Shown here in pieces: positions 8,557 to 19,145 of a DNA stretch of 64,000 nucleotides (position 1 is the first letter of the stretch; each line of letters begins with the position of its first letter). The notes beneath the pieces were generated by a model. That model saw only the letters and a list, made by a program, of their open reading frames with translations. It made no database searches and was not told the origin of the DNA. A program made the position numbers and the translations under genes. Source of the DNA: JACCTH01 sp035281645 (GTDB taxonomy: Bacteria; Actinomycetota; Acidimicrobiia; Spongiisociales; ZC4RG35); contig DATEDN010000066.1 of the NCBI GenBank assembly GCA_035281645.1, positions 35,220 to 99,219 on the forward strand, written 5' to 3'.

Positions 8557-10059
8557 TTGACCGAGCACTCGGTGGTGATAGCCGGAGGGGGTCCGACTGG
8601 GTTGATGCTGGCGGGGGAGCTGGCGTTGGCAGGGATCGAGGTCGTCATCGTCGAACGACGGGCCACCCAGGATCTCGACGGGTCACGATCGGGGGGCCTC
8701 CATTCGCGCACGATCGAAGTGTTCGATCAGCGTGGCATCGCCGATCGGTTTTTGGCGGAGGGCCAAGTGCATCCCTTCGTGGGCTATGCCGGGACTTTCT
8801 TAGACATCAGCGACTTTCCGACCCGCCACAACTACATCCTGGCCCTCTGGCAAAGCCGGATCGAGCCCATCCTGGCGGGATGGGTCGATGAGCTCGCGGT
8901 CCCCATCCTTCGGAGCCGAGAAGTGGTGGGCTTCACCCAAGACGAAACCGGCGTTTCTGTGAAGCTGTCCGACGACAGTTCGCTGCGAGCGACTTATCTC
9001 GTGGGCTGCGACGGGGGCCGGAGCGTGGTTCGGAAGACGGCCGGCATCGAATTCCCCGGGTGGGATCCGACGGCCAGCTACATGATCGCCGAGGCGGAAA
9101 TGGACGAGGAGCCGGAGATCGGCATGCGCCCCGAGGGTGGTGGCATTGGGCCGGTCAACCGCGAGAAGGGAGGAGGACCCTATGGGGTCGTGTTGCTCGA
9201 GAAGCAGATCGAGCATGCGAGTCAGCCCAGCCTGCGAGACCTGAGAGAGGCGCTCGTCGCTGCCTACGGGACAGACTTCGGCGTGCACAGTCCCAACTGG
9301 ATTTCAAGGTTCACCGACATGACCCGGCAGGCGGCGTCCTATCGGGCGGGACGGGTGCTGCTGGCCGGCGACGCCGCTCACGTGCACGGCCCTCAAGGTG
9401 GACAAGGCCTCAACACCGGCGTCCAGGATGCCGTGAACTTGGGATGGAAGCTGGCCCAGGTGGTGCAGGGGATCTCGCCGGCGAGCCTCCTCGATACCTA
9501 CCACGCCGAACGGCATCCGGTCGGCGCCCGGGTACTGCAGAACACCATGGCGCAGGTCGCCTTGATGCGCATCGACGAGCGCAGCCGAGCTCTCCGCGAC
9601 AGTGTCCTGGAAATGCTGACCATGGACCAACCGCGTAAGCGCATTGCCGGGATGATCTCCGGGCTAGACATCTCATACGACCTCGGAGAGGGACACCCGC
9701 TGCTCGGGAGGCGCATGCCCGATCTTGACTTGCATACCACCGATGGCCCGATGCGGGTTTACAACCTCCTCCACGATGCTCGCCCCGCTCTCCTCAACCT
9801 GGGACAACCCGGTGGCCGCGATATTTCTCCGTGGGCCGATCGAGTAGAGATGGTCAATGCCAGCTATCGAGGCCCATGGGAGCTGCCGGTTCTGGGCCAG
9901 GTTTCCGCCCCACCGGCGGTGCTGATTCGACCCGACGGACACGTCGCCTGGGCGGGAGCGCTATCGGACTCAAAATTGCCCGAAGCGCTGGCGACCTGGT
10001 TCGGACCGCCCACTGGGGCCGAAGGGAGAAGAGATGGAATGAGAAGGAGCCGCTACTGA
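8557..10059 (+). CDS. FAD-dependent aromatic monooxygenase (PheA/TfdB, group A)
   Basis: A 500-residue flavoprotein hydroxylase with all group A motifs: the Rossmann GxGxxG as AGGGPTGLMLAGE near residues 8-20, the NAD(P)H/FAD DG motif GCDGGRSVVRK near residue 150, and the GD motif GRVLLAGDAAHVHGPQGGQG near residue 266. The C-terminal thioredoxin-like domain (about 380-490) is of the PgaE/RdmE/rifampicin-hydroxylase class. Such enzymes use NAD(P)H and O2 to hydroxylate phenols, polyketides or rifamycins; the substrate cannot be read here. Its stop overlaps the ATG of an F420-type oxidoreductase (TGATG), suggesting the two act on the same compound or class. Confidence 0.92.
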   Translation: MTEHSVVIAGGGPTGLMLAGELALAGIEVVIVERRATQDLDGSRSGGLHSRTIEVFDQRGIADRFLAEGQVHPFVGYAGTFLDISDFPTRHNYILALWQSRIEPILAGWVDELAVPILRSREVVGFTQDETGVSVKLSDDSSLRATYLVGCDGGRSVVRKTAGIEFPGWDPTASYMIAEAEMDEEPEIGMRPEGGGIGPVNREKGGGPYGVVLLEKQIEHASQPSLRDLREALVAAYGTDFGVHSPNWISRFTDMTRQAASYRAGRVLLAGDAAHVHGPQGGQGLNTGVQDAVNLGWKLAQVVQGISPASLLDTYHAERHPVGARVLQNTMAQVALMRIDERSRALRDSVLEMLTMDQPRKRIAGMISGLDISYDLGEGHPLLGRRMPDLDLHTTDGPMRVYNLLHDARPALLNLGQPGGRDISPWADRVEMVNASYRGPWELPVLGQVSAPPAVLIRPDGHVAWAGALSDSKLPEALATWFGPPTGAEGRRDGMRRSRY

Positions 10060-10880
10060 TGGATATTTCGCTGGGAAGCTTCGGCGTTTGGCGCCGGCTG
10101 GGAGAGATCACCCCCGACATGGCTCGAGAGGCGGAGGCCCTCGGATACGGGGCGGTTTGGGTCGGTGGCTCACCACCGGGTGATCTGGAGGCCGTCGAAC
10201 AGATCATCGCCGCCACCGAGCGAATCCCGGTGCTGACGGGGATCGTCAACATGTGGAGGGAGGATGCCGCTCTGGTGGCTACCTCCTATCAACGGATCGA
10301 AGAGCGTTACCCGGATCGCTTGATTCTCGGGGTTGGCATCGGGCACCCGGAGTCGACCAAGGAGTTCGAGAAACCGATCGACAAGATCGTGGACTATCTC
10401 GATCAACTCGACGCGAGAGCGGTTCCCAAGGAGCGCCGGCTCCTGGCTGCCCTCGGGCCCAAGGTCCTCCGCTTGGCAGCCGAAAGGACGCGAGGGGCCC
10501 ATCCTTATCTGACGACCCCTCGCCATACCGCCTCTGCCCGTCAGGTGATGGGTGCCGGATCGCTGCTGGCGCCGACGCCCATGGTGGCACTCACCCCCGC
10601 CGCATCTCCTGCGCCGCCCGAGGCAAGGGCAATCGTTGAGCGCTACCTGCGGCTGTCGAACTACCGGCGCAATCTGCTCCGGGAAGGCTGGGATTCCTCC
10701 GATTTGGCAGCCGGAGGGAGCAATCGCTTGGTCGATGCATTGGTGCTCCATGCCCCTCCCGAGACCGTGGTCACCGGTCTTACCGCTCACCTCGAGGCCG
10801 GCGCCGATCACCTGGCCGTCTATGTCCTCGACAACGACCCGGTCGACTCCTGGCGTCAGCTCGCCAATCTCCTGCTCTAG
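10059..10880 (+). CDS. LLM-class F420-dependent oxidoreductase
   Basis: A 273-residue luciferase-like TIM-barrel protein. The start MDISLGSFGVW, the GYGAVWVGG segment near residue 30, the IVNMWREDAALVA stretch and the barrel strand RLILGVGIGHPE near residue 87 are characteristic of the Rv2161c/TIGR03620 F420-linked group. These enzymes use reduced coenzyme F420 for hydride transfer, which supports an actinobacterial host. The ATG at 10059 overlaps the stop of the flavin monooxygenase by one base, so the two are translated together. The substrate is unknown. Confidence 0.88.
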   Translation: MDISLGSFGVWRRLGEITPDMAREAEALGYGAVWVGGSPPGDLEAVEQIIAATERIPVLTGIVNMWREDAALVATSYQRIEERYPDRLILGVGIGHPESTKEFEKPIDKIVDYLDQLDARAVPKERRLLAALGPKVLRLAAERTRGAHPYLTTPRHTASARQVMGAGSLLAPTPMVALTPAASPAPPEARAIVERYLRLSNYRRNLLREGWDSSDLAAGGSNRLVDALVLHAPPETVVTGLTAHLEAGADHLAVYVLDNDPVDSWRQLANLLL

Positions 10881-10904
10881 TCAGGGAAACCACGCTCGTC
10901 ATGG

Positions 10905-11519
10905 TCACGTGGTCGCTCCAGGCCGATCTTCGATGACCAGACCAGAGACGAGACGAATCAGGAAGAGGCCGAACTTGGGGTTTTGGTAGTAGAGCTCCAG
11001 CACCTTCTCGCCCGAAATCACAGAGAGGCGACACGCCTCTTCGCAGATCGCACTGAGCGCTCGGACGCCTTGCGGGGCGAACAAACCGACCTCGCCGAAC
11101 ACTTCCCCGGGTCCGATGCGCTTTTCGATCTCCGGAAAAAGCACCCGGCCTTCCTGGATCATGTAGAAGCGGTCGGCCGGGTCGCCCTGGCGGAAAAGGA
11201 CCGTTCCCTTCGGCTGCGTTTCGGTCTTCATGTAGGGGATGAGTGACTGGAGCACGTCCTCGTGCGTCGCCTGCTGGACGGCAGCAGTCAGGCGCCTGAG
11301 CTGGCGGAGTCGAAGCACGTTCAGCGGCAGCAGGCAGGCATGGAGCACCAGGATCGGATAGACCCGATCGAAGATGCCGTACGTGATCCCCAAAAGGGCG
11401 TAGGTGATAAAGGCCACGTTGCTCACGATCGCCACGATCCGCAAGGGGATCATTGTCTTCATGAAAAACGACGAGAAGACAAGGAATGCCGCGACCCAGG
11501 CGGTTATCACCAGCCACAT
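10905..11519 (-). CDS. Membrane-anchored cyclic nucleotide-binding (Crp-like) protein
   Basis: A 204-residue protein starting at ATG 11519, seven nt after GGGAGG on the minus strand. Three hydrophobic segments occupy residues about 1-75 (MWLVITAWVAAFLVF, VSNVAFITYALLGITYG, YPILVLHACLLPLNV). A cNMP-binding domain follows (about 95-190) with the phosphate-binding-cassette-like region GPGEVFGEVGLF and the fold start GTVLFRQGDPADRFYMI. There is no HTH, so it is not a Crp regulator. In a window with three cyclase homology domains it is a plausible cAMP effector at the membrane (inference). Confidence 0.88.
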   Translation of the reverse strand: MWLVITAWVAAFLVFSSFFMKTMIPLRIVAIVSNVAFITYALLGITYGIFDRVYPILVLHACLLPLNVLRLRQLRRLTAAVQQATHEDVLQSLIPYMKTETQPKGTVLFRQGDPADRFYMIQEGRVLFPEIEKRIGPGEVFGEVGLFAPQGVRALSAICEEACRLSVISGEKVLELYYQNPKFGLFLIRLVSGLVIEDRPGATT

Positions 11520-11647
11520 CTGGGACCTCCCTTGCCCCTTCGTGCTCGAGTGGTTTCGACAGATGAATGTCGACGAAACATAAACGCCTCGCTCCGCGAT
11601 TGTTTGGTCGTGGCCCAAGTTGTTTCTGTGCGATAGCCTCGCAACGG

Positions 11648-12274
11648 ATGCCAGGTCTCGAGGCCTTCGACCCGGCCCTCTTACTCATACTCAATGTGGC
11701 CGGCACCTTCGTTTTTGCGATCAGCGGAGGTCTGGCGGGCGTTGGGTCCAGGCTCGACGTCTTCGGCGTGGTCGTGCTCGCCGTTGTCGTCGGACTTGCC
11801 GGGGGAATCACCCGCGACCTCCTTATCGGCCTCCCGGCACAGGCATTTCAAGACTGGCGCTATCTCGCCATCGCGATATTCGCGGGCGGCGTTACTTTCT
11901 TGGGCCACTCTCTGCTTACGAGGCTCGAGCGTCCGATCCTCGTTTTCGACGCAGCCGGCCTTGCTCTATTCTGCGTCACCGGCGCCAGCACGGCACTCGC
12001 TCATGGTGTGGGAGCACTCGGCGCGGTGGTGCTGGGGGCGATCACGGGGATTGGCGGTGGGGTCCTTCGTGACGTTTTGGTGAGGGAGATCCCGGTTGTG
12101 TTGCGCACTGGGCTCTATGCGATCCCGGCACTGGTGGGGGCGGCCATCGTTGTGATCGCCTTCGAGAGCGGAATGCAAAGCCTGTGGTTTCCGATCCTCG
12201 GGGCTGCGGTGTGTTTCGCTATCCGTGTCGCTGGTGTCTACTTCGATTGGAACATGCCGCAAGCGCGGAGATAG
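11648..12274 (+). CDS. TRIC-like/UPF0126 membrane protein
   Basis: A 208-residue, seven-helix membrane protein built from two inverted repeats. Each repeat has the family's Gly-rich kinked helix: AGGITRDLLIG near residue 56 and GIGGGVLRDVLVRE near residue 140, where GGxxRD is diagnostic of UPF0126/bacterial TRIC. Structural work on prokaryotic TRIC proteins shows trimeric potassium-permeable channels. It starts at ATG 11648 and is divergent from the cNMP-binding gene (128 nt between); the shared gap has no motif I can identify with confidence. Confidence 0.9.
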   Translation: MPGLEAFDPALLLILNVAGTFVFAISGGLAGVGSRLDVFGVVVLAVVVGLAGGITRDLLIGLPAQAFQDWRYLAIAIFAGGVTFLGHSLLTRLERPILVFDAAGLALFCVTGASTALAHGVGALGAVVLGAITGIGGGVLRDVLVREIPVVLRTGLYAIPALVGAAIVVIAFESGMQSLWFPILGAAVCFAIRVAGVYFDWNMPQARR

Positions 12275-12379
12275 CCTCGACCATCGGCGTAGGGCGATAG
12301 TCAACCAACCCCCCGAAGGACCAACGAGCTCCGTCGTAACCTGACAATTCGGGCACACCAGATCCAAGGGAGGAGCGAC

Positions 12380-13120
12380 ATGTCCCGCTTTGATGGAAAA
12401 GTGGCTTTGGTCACCGGGGCGGCCAGCGGAATCGGCAAGGAGACGGCCCTGAGAATGGCGCGGGAGGGCGCTGCGGTTGTGATGGCTGACATCCAGGAGG
12501 AGTCGGCGGGCAAGGTGGTTGCGGAGATAGAAGGCGACGAAGGACGAGCCCTCTTCATCGGCCTCGATGTTGCGAGCGAAGCCGCTTGGGCGGAGGCGGT
12601 TGCCACGACAGAAGCCGAGTTCGGCGGCCTCAACATTCTGGTCAACAACGCAGGGATTGGTGACAATGATTCAATCGAGCTGACGCCCAAGGAGACCTAT
12701 GACCGGGTCATCGCCATCACCCAGACCAGCGTCTTCTTAGGCCACAAGGCAGCCAGCGCGGCGTTGAAGAAATCGGGCAATGGGGCGGTAGTCAACGTCA
12801 GCTCCATGTTCGGCATCGTCGGGGGCTTCGGAACCTCTCCCGCATATCACGCCGCCAAAGGGGCGGTGCGCCTATTGACCAAGAGCACTGCCCTCGCCTG
12901 GGCGAAGGAGAACGTGAGGGTCAACTCGGTTCATCCGGGCTTCGTCGACACACCGATCCTGGGGGATACCGACCCGGTGATGTTGGCCAACCTGACTCCC
13001 ATGGGCCGCCTCGCCCAGCCGGAGGAGATCGCTGCCGTGATCACCTTCTTGGCCAGTGATGATGCATCGTTCATCACCGGGGCCGAATTCGTCGTCGACG
13101 GGGGGTATACCGCCGGCTGA
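12380..13120 (+). CDS. Short-chain dehydrogenase/reductase (SDR)
   Basis: A 246-residue classical SDR. It has the NAD-binding TGAASGIGKETA at residues 12-23, the NNAG motif near 90, the catalytic Ser in VNVSSMFG, the YxxxK pair as YHAAK near 155, and the C-terminal GAEFVVDGGYTAG typical of 3-oxoacyl/2,5-dichloro-cyclohexadienediol-type SDRs. The acidic residue after the second strand (MADIQE) suggests NAD preference. The substrate is unknown. A strong GGGAGGAG site at 12368-12375 sets the start. The AraC gene begins 14 nt downstream. Confidence 0.93.
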   Translation: MSRFDGKVALVTGAASGIGKETALRMAREGAAVVMADIQEESAGKVVAEIEGDEGRALFIGLDVASEAAWAEAVATTEAEFGGLNILVNNAGIGDNDSIELTPKETYDRVIAITQTSVFLGHKAASAALKKSGNGAVVNVSSMFGIVGGFGTSPAYHAAKGAVRLLTKSTALAWAKENVRVNSVHPGFVDTPILGDTDPVMLANLTPMGRLAQPEEIAAVITFLASDDASFITGAEFVVDGGYTAG

Positions 13121-13134
13121 GGCACAATGGCCGC

Positions 13135-13554
13135 ATGAGCGTCGACCTCGACGAATTGCGCTGGCTTCGCCGAGCGCGCGACCAAATGGACCGTGAGTAC
13201 GCGCAGCCTCTCGACGTAGCGGCGCTGGCGCGGACGGCGCTGATGTCGCCCGCTCATTTCAGCCGTCGCTTCCGGGCGGTGTACTCCGAGACGCCGTACT
13301 CCTATCTGATGACCCGGCGCATCGAGCGGGCGAAGGCACTGTTGCGTCGGGGAGACCTGAGCGTGACCGAGGTGTGTTTCGCGGTGGGCTGCACGAGCCT
13401 TGGGTCCTTCTCCTCCCGATTCACCGAACTCGTCGGCGAGACTCCGAGCGCCTACCGGGCCCGTGATCACCAAGCGCTGCTCGCCTTGCCCCATTGCCAG
13501 ATGATGGTGGTGACCCGGCCGCGGAAAGTAGGTGCTGGAAGCGCTCCCAAGTGA
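13135..13554 (+). CDS. AraC-family transcriptional regulator (DNA-binding domain only)
   Basis: A 139-residue protein that is almost entirely the AraC double HTH. The first helix pair is in DVAALARTALMSPAHFSRRFRAVY (shown from two adjacent segments, residues 25-48) and the second in SVTEVCFAVGCTSLGSFSSRFTEL (residues 77-100), followed by VGETPSAYR. There is no sensory domain. Short AraC proteins of this type are frequently followed by a VOC gene, and one starts 47 nt downstream here, so local control of that gene is likely (inference from co-location). Confidence 0.9.
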   Translation: MSVDLDELRWLRRARDQMDREYAQPLDVAALARTALMSPAHFSRRFRAVYSETPYSYLMTRRIERAKALLRRGDLSVTEVCFAVGCTSLGSFSSRFTELVGETPSAYRARDHQALLALPHCQMMVVTRPRKVGAGSAPK

Positions 13555-13601
13555 GCAGTTTTGGAGAAGCAATTTTTCGACCCCGCGCGTAGTGTCCGGT
13601 C

Positions 13602-14006
13602 ATGACCATTTCACTCAGCCATGTGCACATCCTCGTCGACGATCCTGACGCCGCCCTAGCCTTCTATCGCGACACCCTCGGCTTGAAGGTGCAGAACGAG
13701 GTCGAGAACGGTGGGTTCCGCTGGATCACCCTCACCACCGACAGCCAACCCGAGGTCCAGATCGTTTTGTCGCAGCCGCATGCCGGCCGTTCCCAGGAGG
13801 ACGGCGACGCCATCGCTGCCCTGCTCGCCAAGGGCGAGTTGGGCCCGGCTTTTTTCAGGACCGACAATCTCGACGCCACTTTCGAGAAGGTCGCGGCTGC
13901 CCCCGGCGTGGAGGTGCTCTCCGAGCCCGCCGACCAGTTCTGGGGCGTCCGCGATGCTGCAGTCCGGGACCCCGCCGGCAACATGCTTCGGATCGAGCAA
14001 GGCTAG
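13602..14006 (+). CDS. VOC family (glyoxalase-like) protein
   Basis: A 134-residue VOC protein. It has the start ISLSHVHILVDDPDAALAFY (His ligand position in SHVHI), the helix YRDTLGLKVQNEVENGGFRW, and the C-terminal GVRDAAVRDPAGNMLRIEQ with the closing Glu ligand. This pattern matches AraC-linked VOC proteins whose substrate is unknown. It lies directly downstream of the AraC gene and 38 nt before a DUF1801 gene on the same strand, so SDR-AraC-VOC-DUF1801-UvrA-like form a five-gene run in one direction. Confidence 0.9.
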   Translation: MTISLSHVHILVDDPDAALAFYRDTLGLKVQNEVENGGFRWITLTTDSQPEVQIVLSQPHAGRSQEDGDAIAALLAKGELGPAFFRTDNLDATFEKVAAAPGVEVLSEPADQFWGVRDAAVRDPAGNMLRIEQG

Positions 14007-14044
14007 ATGCGTTCCCAAGACGGCTGCGTTCAGAGGAGAGAACG

Positions 14045-14520
14045 ATGAGCGCCCAAAAGGCCCCTAAGAAGACCGCTCAGAGCGCCTCCGCCAAAGGCAA
14101 ATCGCCCCAAGTCTTCAGCGCCGAAGAACGAGCGGCGATGAAAGAGCGGGTGCGGGAGCAGAAGGCAGAGGCGCGACGTGGTGCGGACCGGGAGGCAGGC
14201 GAGAAAGAAGTGCTGGCGAAAATCGCGGAGATGCCAGAACCGGACCGCGCTATGGCCAAGCGAATCCACGCCATCGTCAAGGCCAATGCGCCGGATCTGG
14301 CACCGAAAACCTGGTACGGGATGCCCGCGTATGCCAAGGACGGGAAGATCGTCTGTTTTTTCACCCCGGCGGCCAAGTTCAAATCGAGGTACGCAACGTT
14401 TGGGTTCAATGACGATGCGAACCTCGACGACGGCGGCATGTGGCCGACTTCCTTTGCCCTGATGAAATTGACCTCGGCCGAAGAGAAGGCAATCGGCGCC
14501 CTCATCAAGAAGGCCGTGAG

Positions 14521-14524
<4 letters not shown>
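14045..14524 (+). CDS. DUF1801-like protein with charged N-terminal extension
   Basis: A 159-residue protein. The first 55 residues are Lys/Arg/Ala/Glu-rich and probably helical or coiled. The rest is a DUF1801 domain with the landmark TWYGMPAYAKDGKIVCFF near residues 89-106 and RYATFGF near 115. The function is unknown. A clear ribosome site GAGGAGAG at 14033-14040 sets the start. Its stop overlaps the apparent start of the UvrA-like gene (CTGA), a pairing that suggests co-translation. Confidence 0.88.
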
Positions 14525-16908
<2,384 letters not shown>

Positions 16909-16940
16909 GTCCAGCTAATGACGGTGACAGCTAGCTCTCG

Positions 16941-18074
16941 ATGCGGCTGATCGTTACCGCGTTCATGACCCTCGACGGTGTGGTCGAGGGCCCAGGATTT
17001 GACGAGCACCGGGACGGAAAGAACGCCTGGGCCCTTCGAGTGCAGGGCGAAGATGACGAAGAGGTCAACAGGGCCAGGGTCTTCAATGCCGACGCTCTCC
17101 TACTGGGAAGAAAGACCTATCAGATCTGGGCGGCATTCTGGCCCTCGGCGCGGGGCGACGACGAGCTCGTCAAGCGGATGAACGAAATTCGCAAATACGT
17201 GGTCTCGACGACACTGATTAGAGCCGACTGGAACAACTCAACCATCATCTCCCGAGACGTTGCCGGCGAGGTCGCCAGGTTGAAAGAGGCGCCGGGCGGT
17301 GATCTGGTGGTGTACGGGAGCCCCGACTTGGTGGACGAGCTGCTCAAACATGACTTGATCGACGAGTACCAGTTGCTCCTCTATCCGACGATCCTCGGCA
17401 GCGGCAAACACCTGTTTCGCGACGGGATCGATACTCACAACCTGCGCCTCGTCGGCTCCCGGACCTTCAGCTCCGGTGTGGTTCTCCTCACGTACCGTCC
17501 CGAGAGCTCGGTTCTTACCAGTCCCTACCTGGAGGCCTACTCCTGGACCGAGGAGCAGTACCAGTTGTTGCAGGCAGCCCAGAACGCCGACCGGGTATTG
17601 GCGACGGTCTTGTTCACCGACCTTGTCGGTTCGACGACCGAAGCGGCCAGCCGGGGAGATCGCGAGTGGCGACGACTCATCGACCGTCACGATGAACTCG
17701 CCCGTCAGTTGGCTGATCGCTGGAGGGGCCGGATTGTCAAGAGCACCGGTGACGGCATCTTGGCCACATTCGATGCCCCCACTCGCGCCCTGCGCTGCGC
17801 TTTCGATCTCCAAGCTGCCGTAGCCAAATTGGGGCTCAAGATTCGGGCGGCGATACACACCGGTGAGATCGAACAGCGAGACGGCGACATCGGCGGCATC
17901 GCGGTCCACATCGCTGCGCGGGTGTTGGGGGAAGCTGGAGCCAACCAGGTGCTGATCACGCGGACAGTCATCGACCTGGCAACCGGATCCGACCTCAACT
18001 TTTCACCCCGGGGCAAGGTGGAGTTGCAAGGGATCCCGGGAACCTGGGAGTTGTTCGAGGCATCGCTTCGGTAA
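16941..18074 (+). CDS. RibD C-terminal domain fused to a class III cyclase domain
   Basis: A 377-residue fusion. Residues 1-185 are a RibD_C/dihydrofolate-reductase-like domain (start MRLIVTAFMTLDGVVEG, middle LLLGRKTYQIW, VVYGSPDLVDELLKHDLID, YPTILGSGKHLF). Residues about 210-373 are a cyclase homology domain, with metal aspartates in VLFTDLVGSTTEA and KSTGDGILATF and the base-selecting Lys present. The helix usually reading VNxAAR reads VHIAARV, so the transition-state Asn is His while Arg is kept, as in several mycobacterial cyclase-like proteins. It could be a ligand-controlled cyclase or a binding-only sensor. I have no precedent in mind for this exact pairing. Confidence 0.9.
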   Translation: MRLIVTAFMTLDGVVEGPGFDEHRDGKNAWALRVQGEDDEEVNRARVFNADALLLGRKTYQIWAAFWPSARGDDELVKRMNEIRKYVVSTTLIRADWNNSTIISRDVAGEVARLKEAPGGDLVVYGSPDLVDELLKHDLIDEYQLLLYPTILGSGKHLFRDGIDTHNLRLVGSRTFSSGVVLLTYRPESSVLTSPYLEAYSWTEEQYQLLQAAQNADRVLATVLFTDLVGSTTEAASRGDREWRRLIDRHDELARQLADRWRGRIVKSTGDGILATFDAPTRALRCAFDLQAAVAKLGLKIRAAIHTGEIEQRDGDIGGIAVHIAARVLGEAGANQVLITRTVIDLATGSDLNFSPRGKVELQGIPGTWELFEASLR

Positions 18075-18094
18075 TCGGTAGATTCAGCGAGCCA

Positions 18095-18478
18095 ATGGTT
18101 GGGTTGCGAACGGCGTCGATCCTTCATTGGGTCCTCGGTTTGGGTTTCGGAATCCCGGGAGTATTTGGCATTCGAAGCCTCGCCGACGGGCGGGGCCTTC
18201 TTTACTTCATGGGATTCCCAACGTACGGGAAGGGACCATTCGAGCGCATCGGGCTGCAGACCACCGTCCCCTTGCTGTTCGCGTTTGTGCTCGTCTGCCT
18301 GATCGAGTGCGTCGCCGGATGGCTCCTGTGGACTGGCGCCCGGTCGGGCGCCATTCTCTCGTTGGCGCTCCTGCCGCTGGGGGCGGCATTTTGGTGGGGC
18401 TTTGCGTTGCCGATTCCGCCGGTTATCGCCGGTTTGGCGACAGTGCTCATGGTCATTAATTGGGGACTTCTGACCTGA
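18095..18478 (+). CDS. Small four-helix membrane protein, unknown family
   Basis: A 127-residue protein with four hydrophobic segments (about residues 8-25, 52-72, 80-100 and 103-125) and a loop with the sequence MGFPTYGKGPFER between the first two. The arrangement resembles DoxX-like or DUF-type small membrane proteins, but no diagnostic motif is visible. It starts at ATG 18095, 20 nt after the cyclase fusion, and may share its transcript. Confidence 0.7.
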   Translation: MVGLRTASILHWVLGLGFGIPGVFGIRSLADGRGLLYFMGFPTYGKGPFERIGLQTTVPLLFAFVLVCLIECVAGWLLWTGARSGAILSLALLPLGAAFWWGFALPIPPVIAGLATVLMVINWGLLT

Positions 18479-18519
18479 GCCGCAGCATCGCTGGCGCTTC
18501 CGGTCTGGGGCCACAACCT

Positions 18520-19110
18520 CTAGGGCGGAGGCCTTCTCGCAACTAGCCAATGACGACCGATCCAGAGCAGAAAGACAGTGTTGGCGATGACGCCGAGGGC
18601 GAGCGCCACTCGGACGACCGAGTTGGTGGGGTCGAGGATGATCAACCGTCCGAGGTAGATGACGATCATGATGAGCCCCAGTGCTTGGCCTGCGCGGGCG
18701 AGCCCGACGGGGTACTCGGCTGACCTACCCATGAGGCCTCCCAGGATCAGAACCGCAACTCCGGTAAGGCCGAATGTGGCGAGACCACGGGGATCGACCG
18801 GGTTGGGAAAGTCCCCGGAGCTGGCGCCCGGGGGATGGATCTGGTTGGCGAGGTCGTAACCGCCGTGGACCATCGACAGCACCGCCCCGAGGAAGCCCAC
18901 CCCCATCGCCCAACGAGCCAGAGGGCGGTTGACTTTCTCCAACGACGAACCCAGGACCACGATGATGAGCGTCAGCAGCAGTCCACCGAGCATCAGGAGC
19001 GCCGAGGCCACCGCCACGTCGCCGGCGATGACGAAGAAATACCCGTAAAGAATTCCTCCCAGAGCAGCAAGGAGCGCTGCGATTCCCGCCGTCCGCTGCA
19101 GAGGGTCCAC
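18520..19110 (-). CDS. Integral membrane protein, unknown family
   Basis: A 196-residue, largely hydrophobic protein with six likely transmembrane helices and a periplasmic-looking loop (HPPGASSGDFPNPVDPRG, residues 92-109) between helices 3 and 4. The pattern and N-terminal MDPLQRTAGIAALLAALGG fit DUF4386-like or related proteins, but not firmly. It lies downstream of the LtrA gene in the same direction (35-nt gap) and converges with the small membrane protein gene. Confidence 0.72.
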   Translation of the reverse strand: MDPLQRTAGIAALLAALGGILYGYFFVIAGDVAVASALLMLGGLLLTLIIVVLGSSLEKVNRPLARWAMGVGFLGAVLSMVHGGYDLANQIHPPGASSGDFPNPVDPRGLATFGLTGVAVLILGGLMGRSAEYPVGLARAGQALGLIMIVIYLGRLIILDPTNSVVRVALALGVIANTVFLLWIGRHWLVARRPPP

Positions 19111-19145
19111 GACTTCGAGACACTAGATGGGTGGCACCAGTGGAG

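Noticed and set aside
9831..10058. N-terminal extension of the F420-type oxidoreductase
   Set aside because: Lies inside the flavin monooxygenase in another frame; the family-typical start MDISLG begins at 10059.
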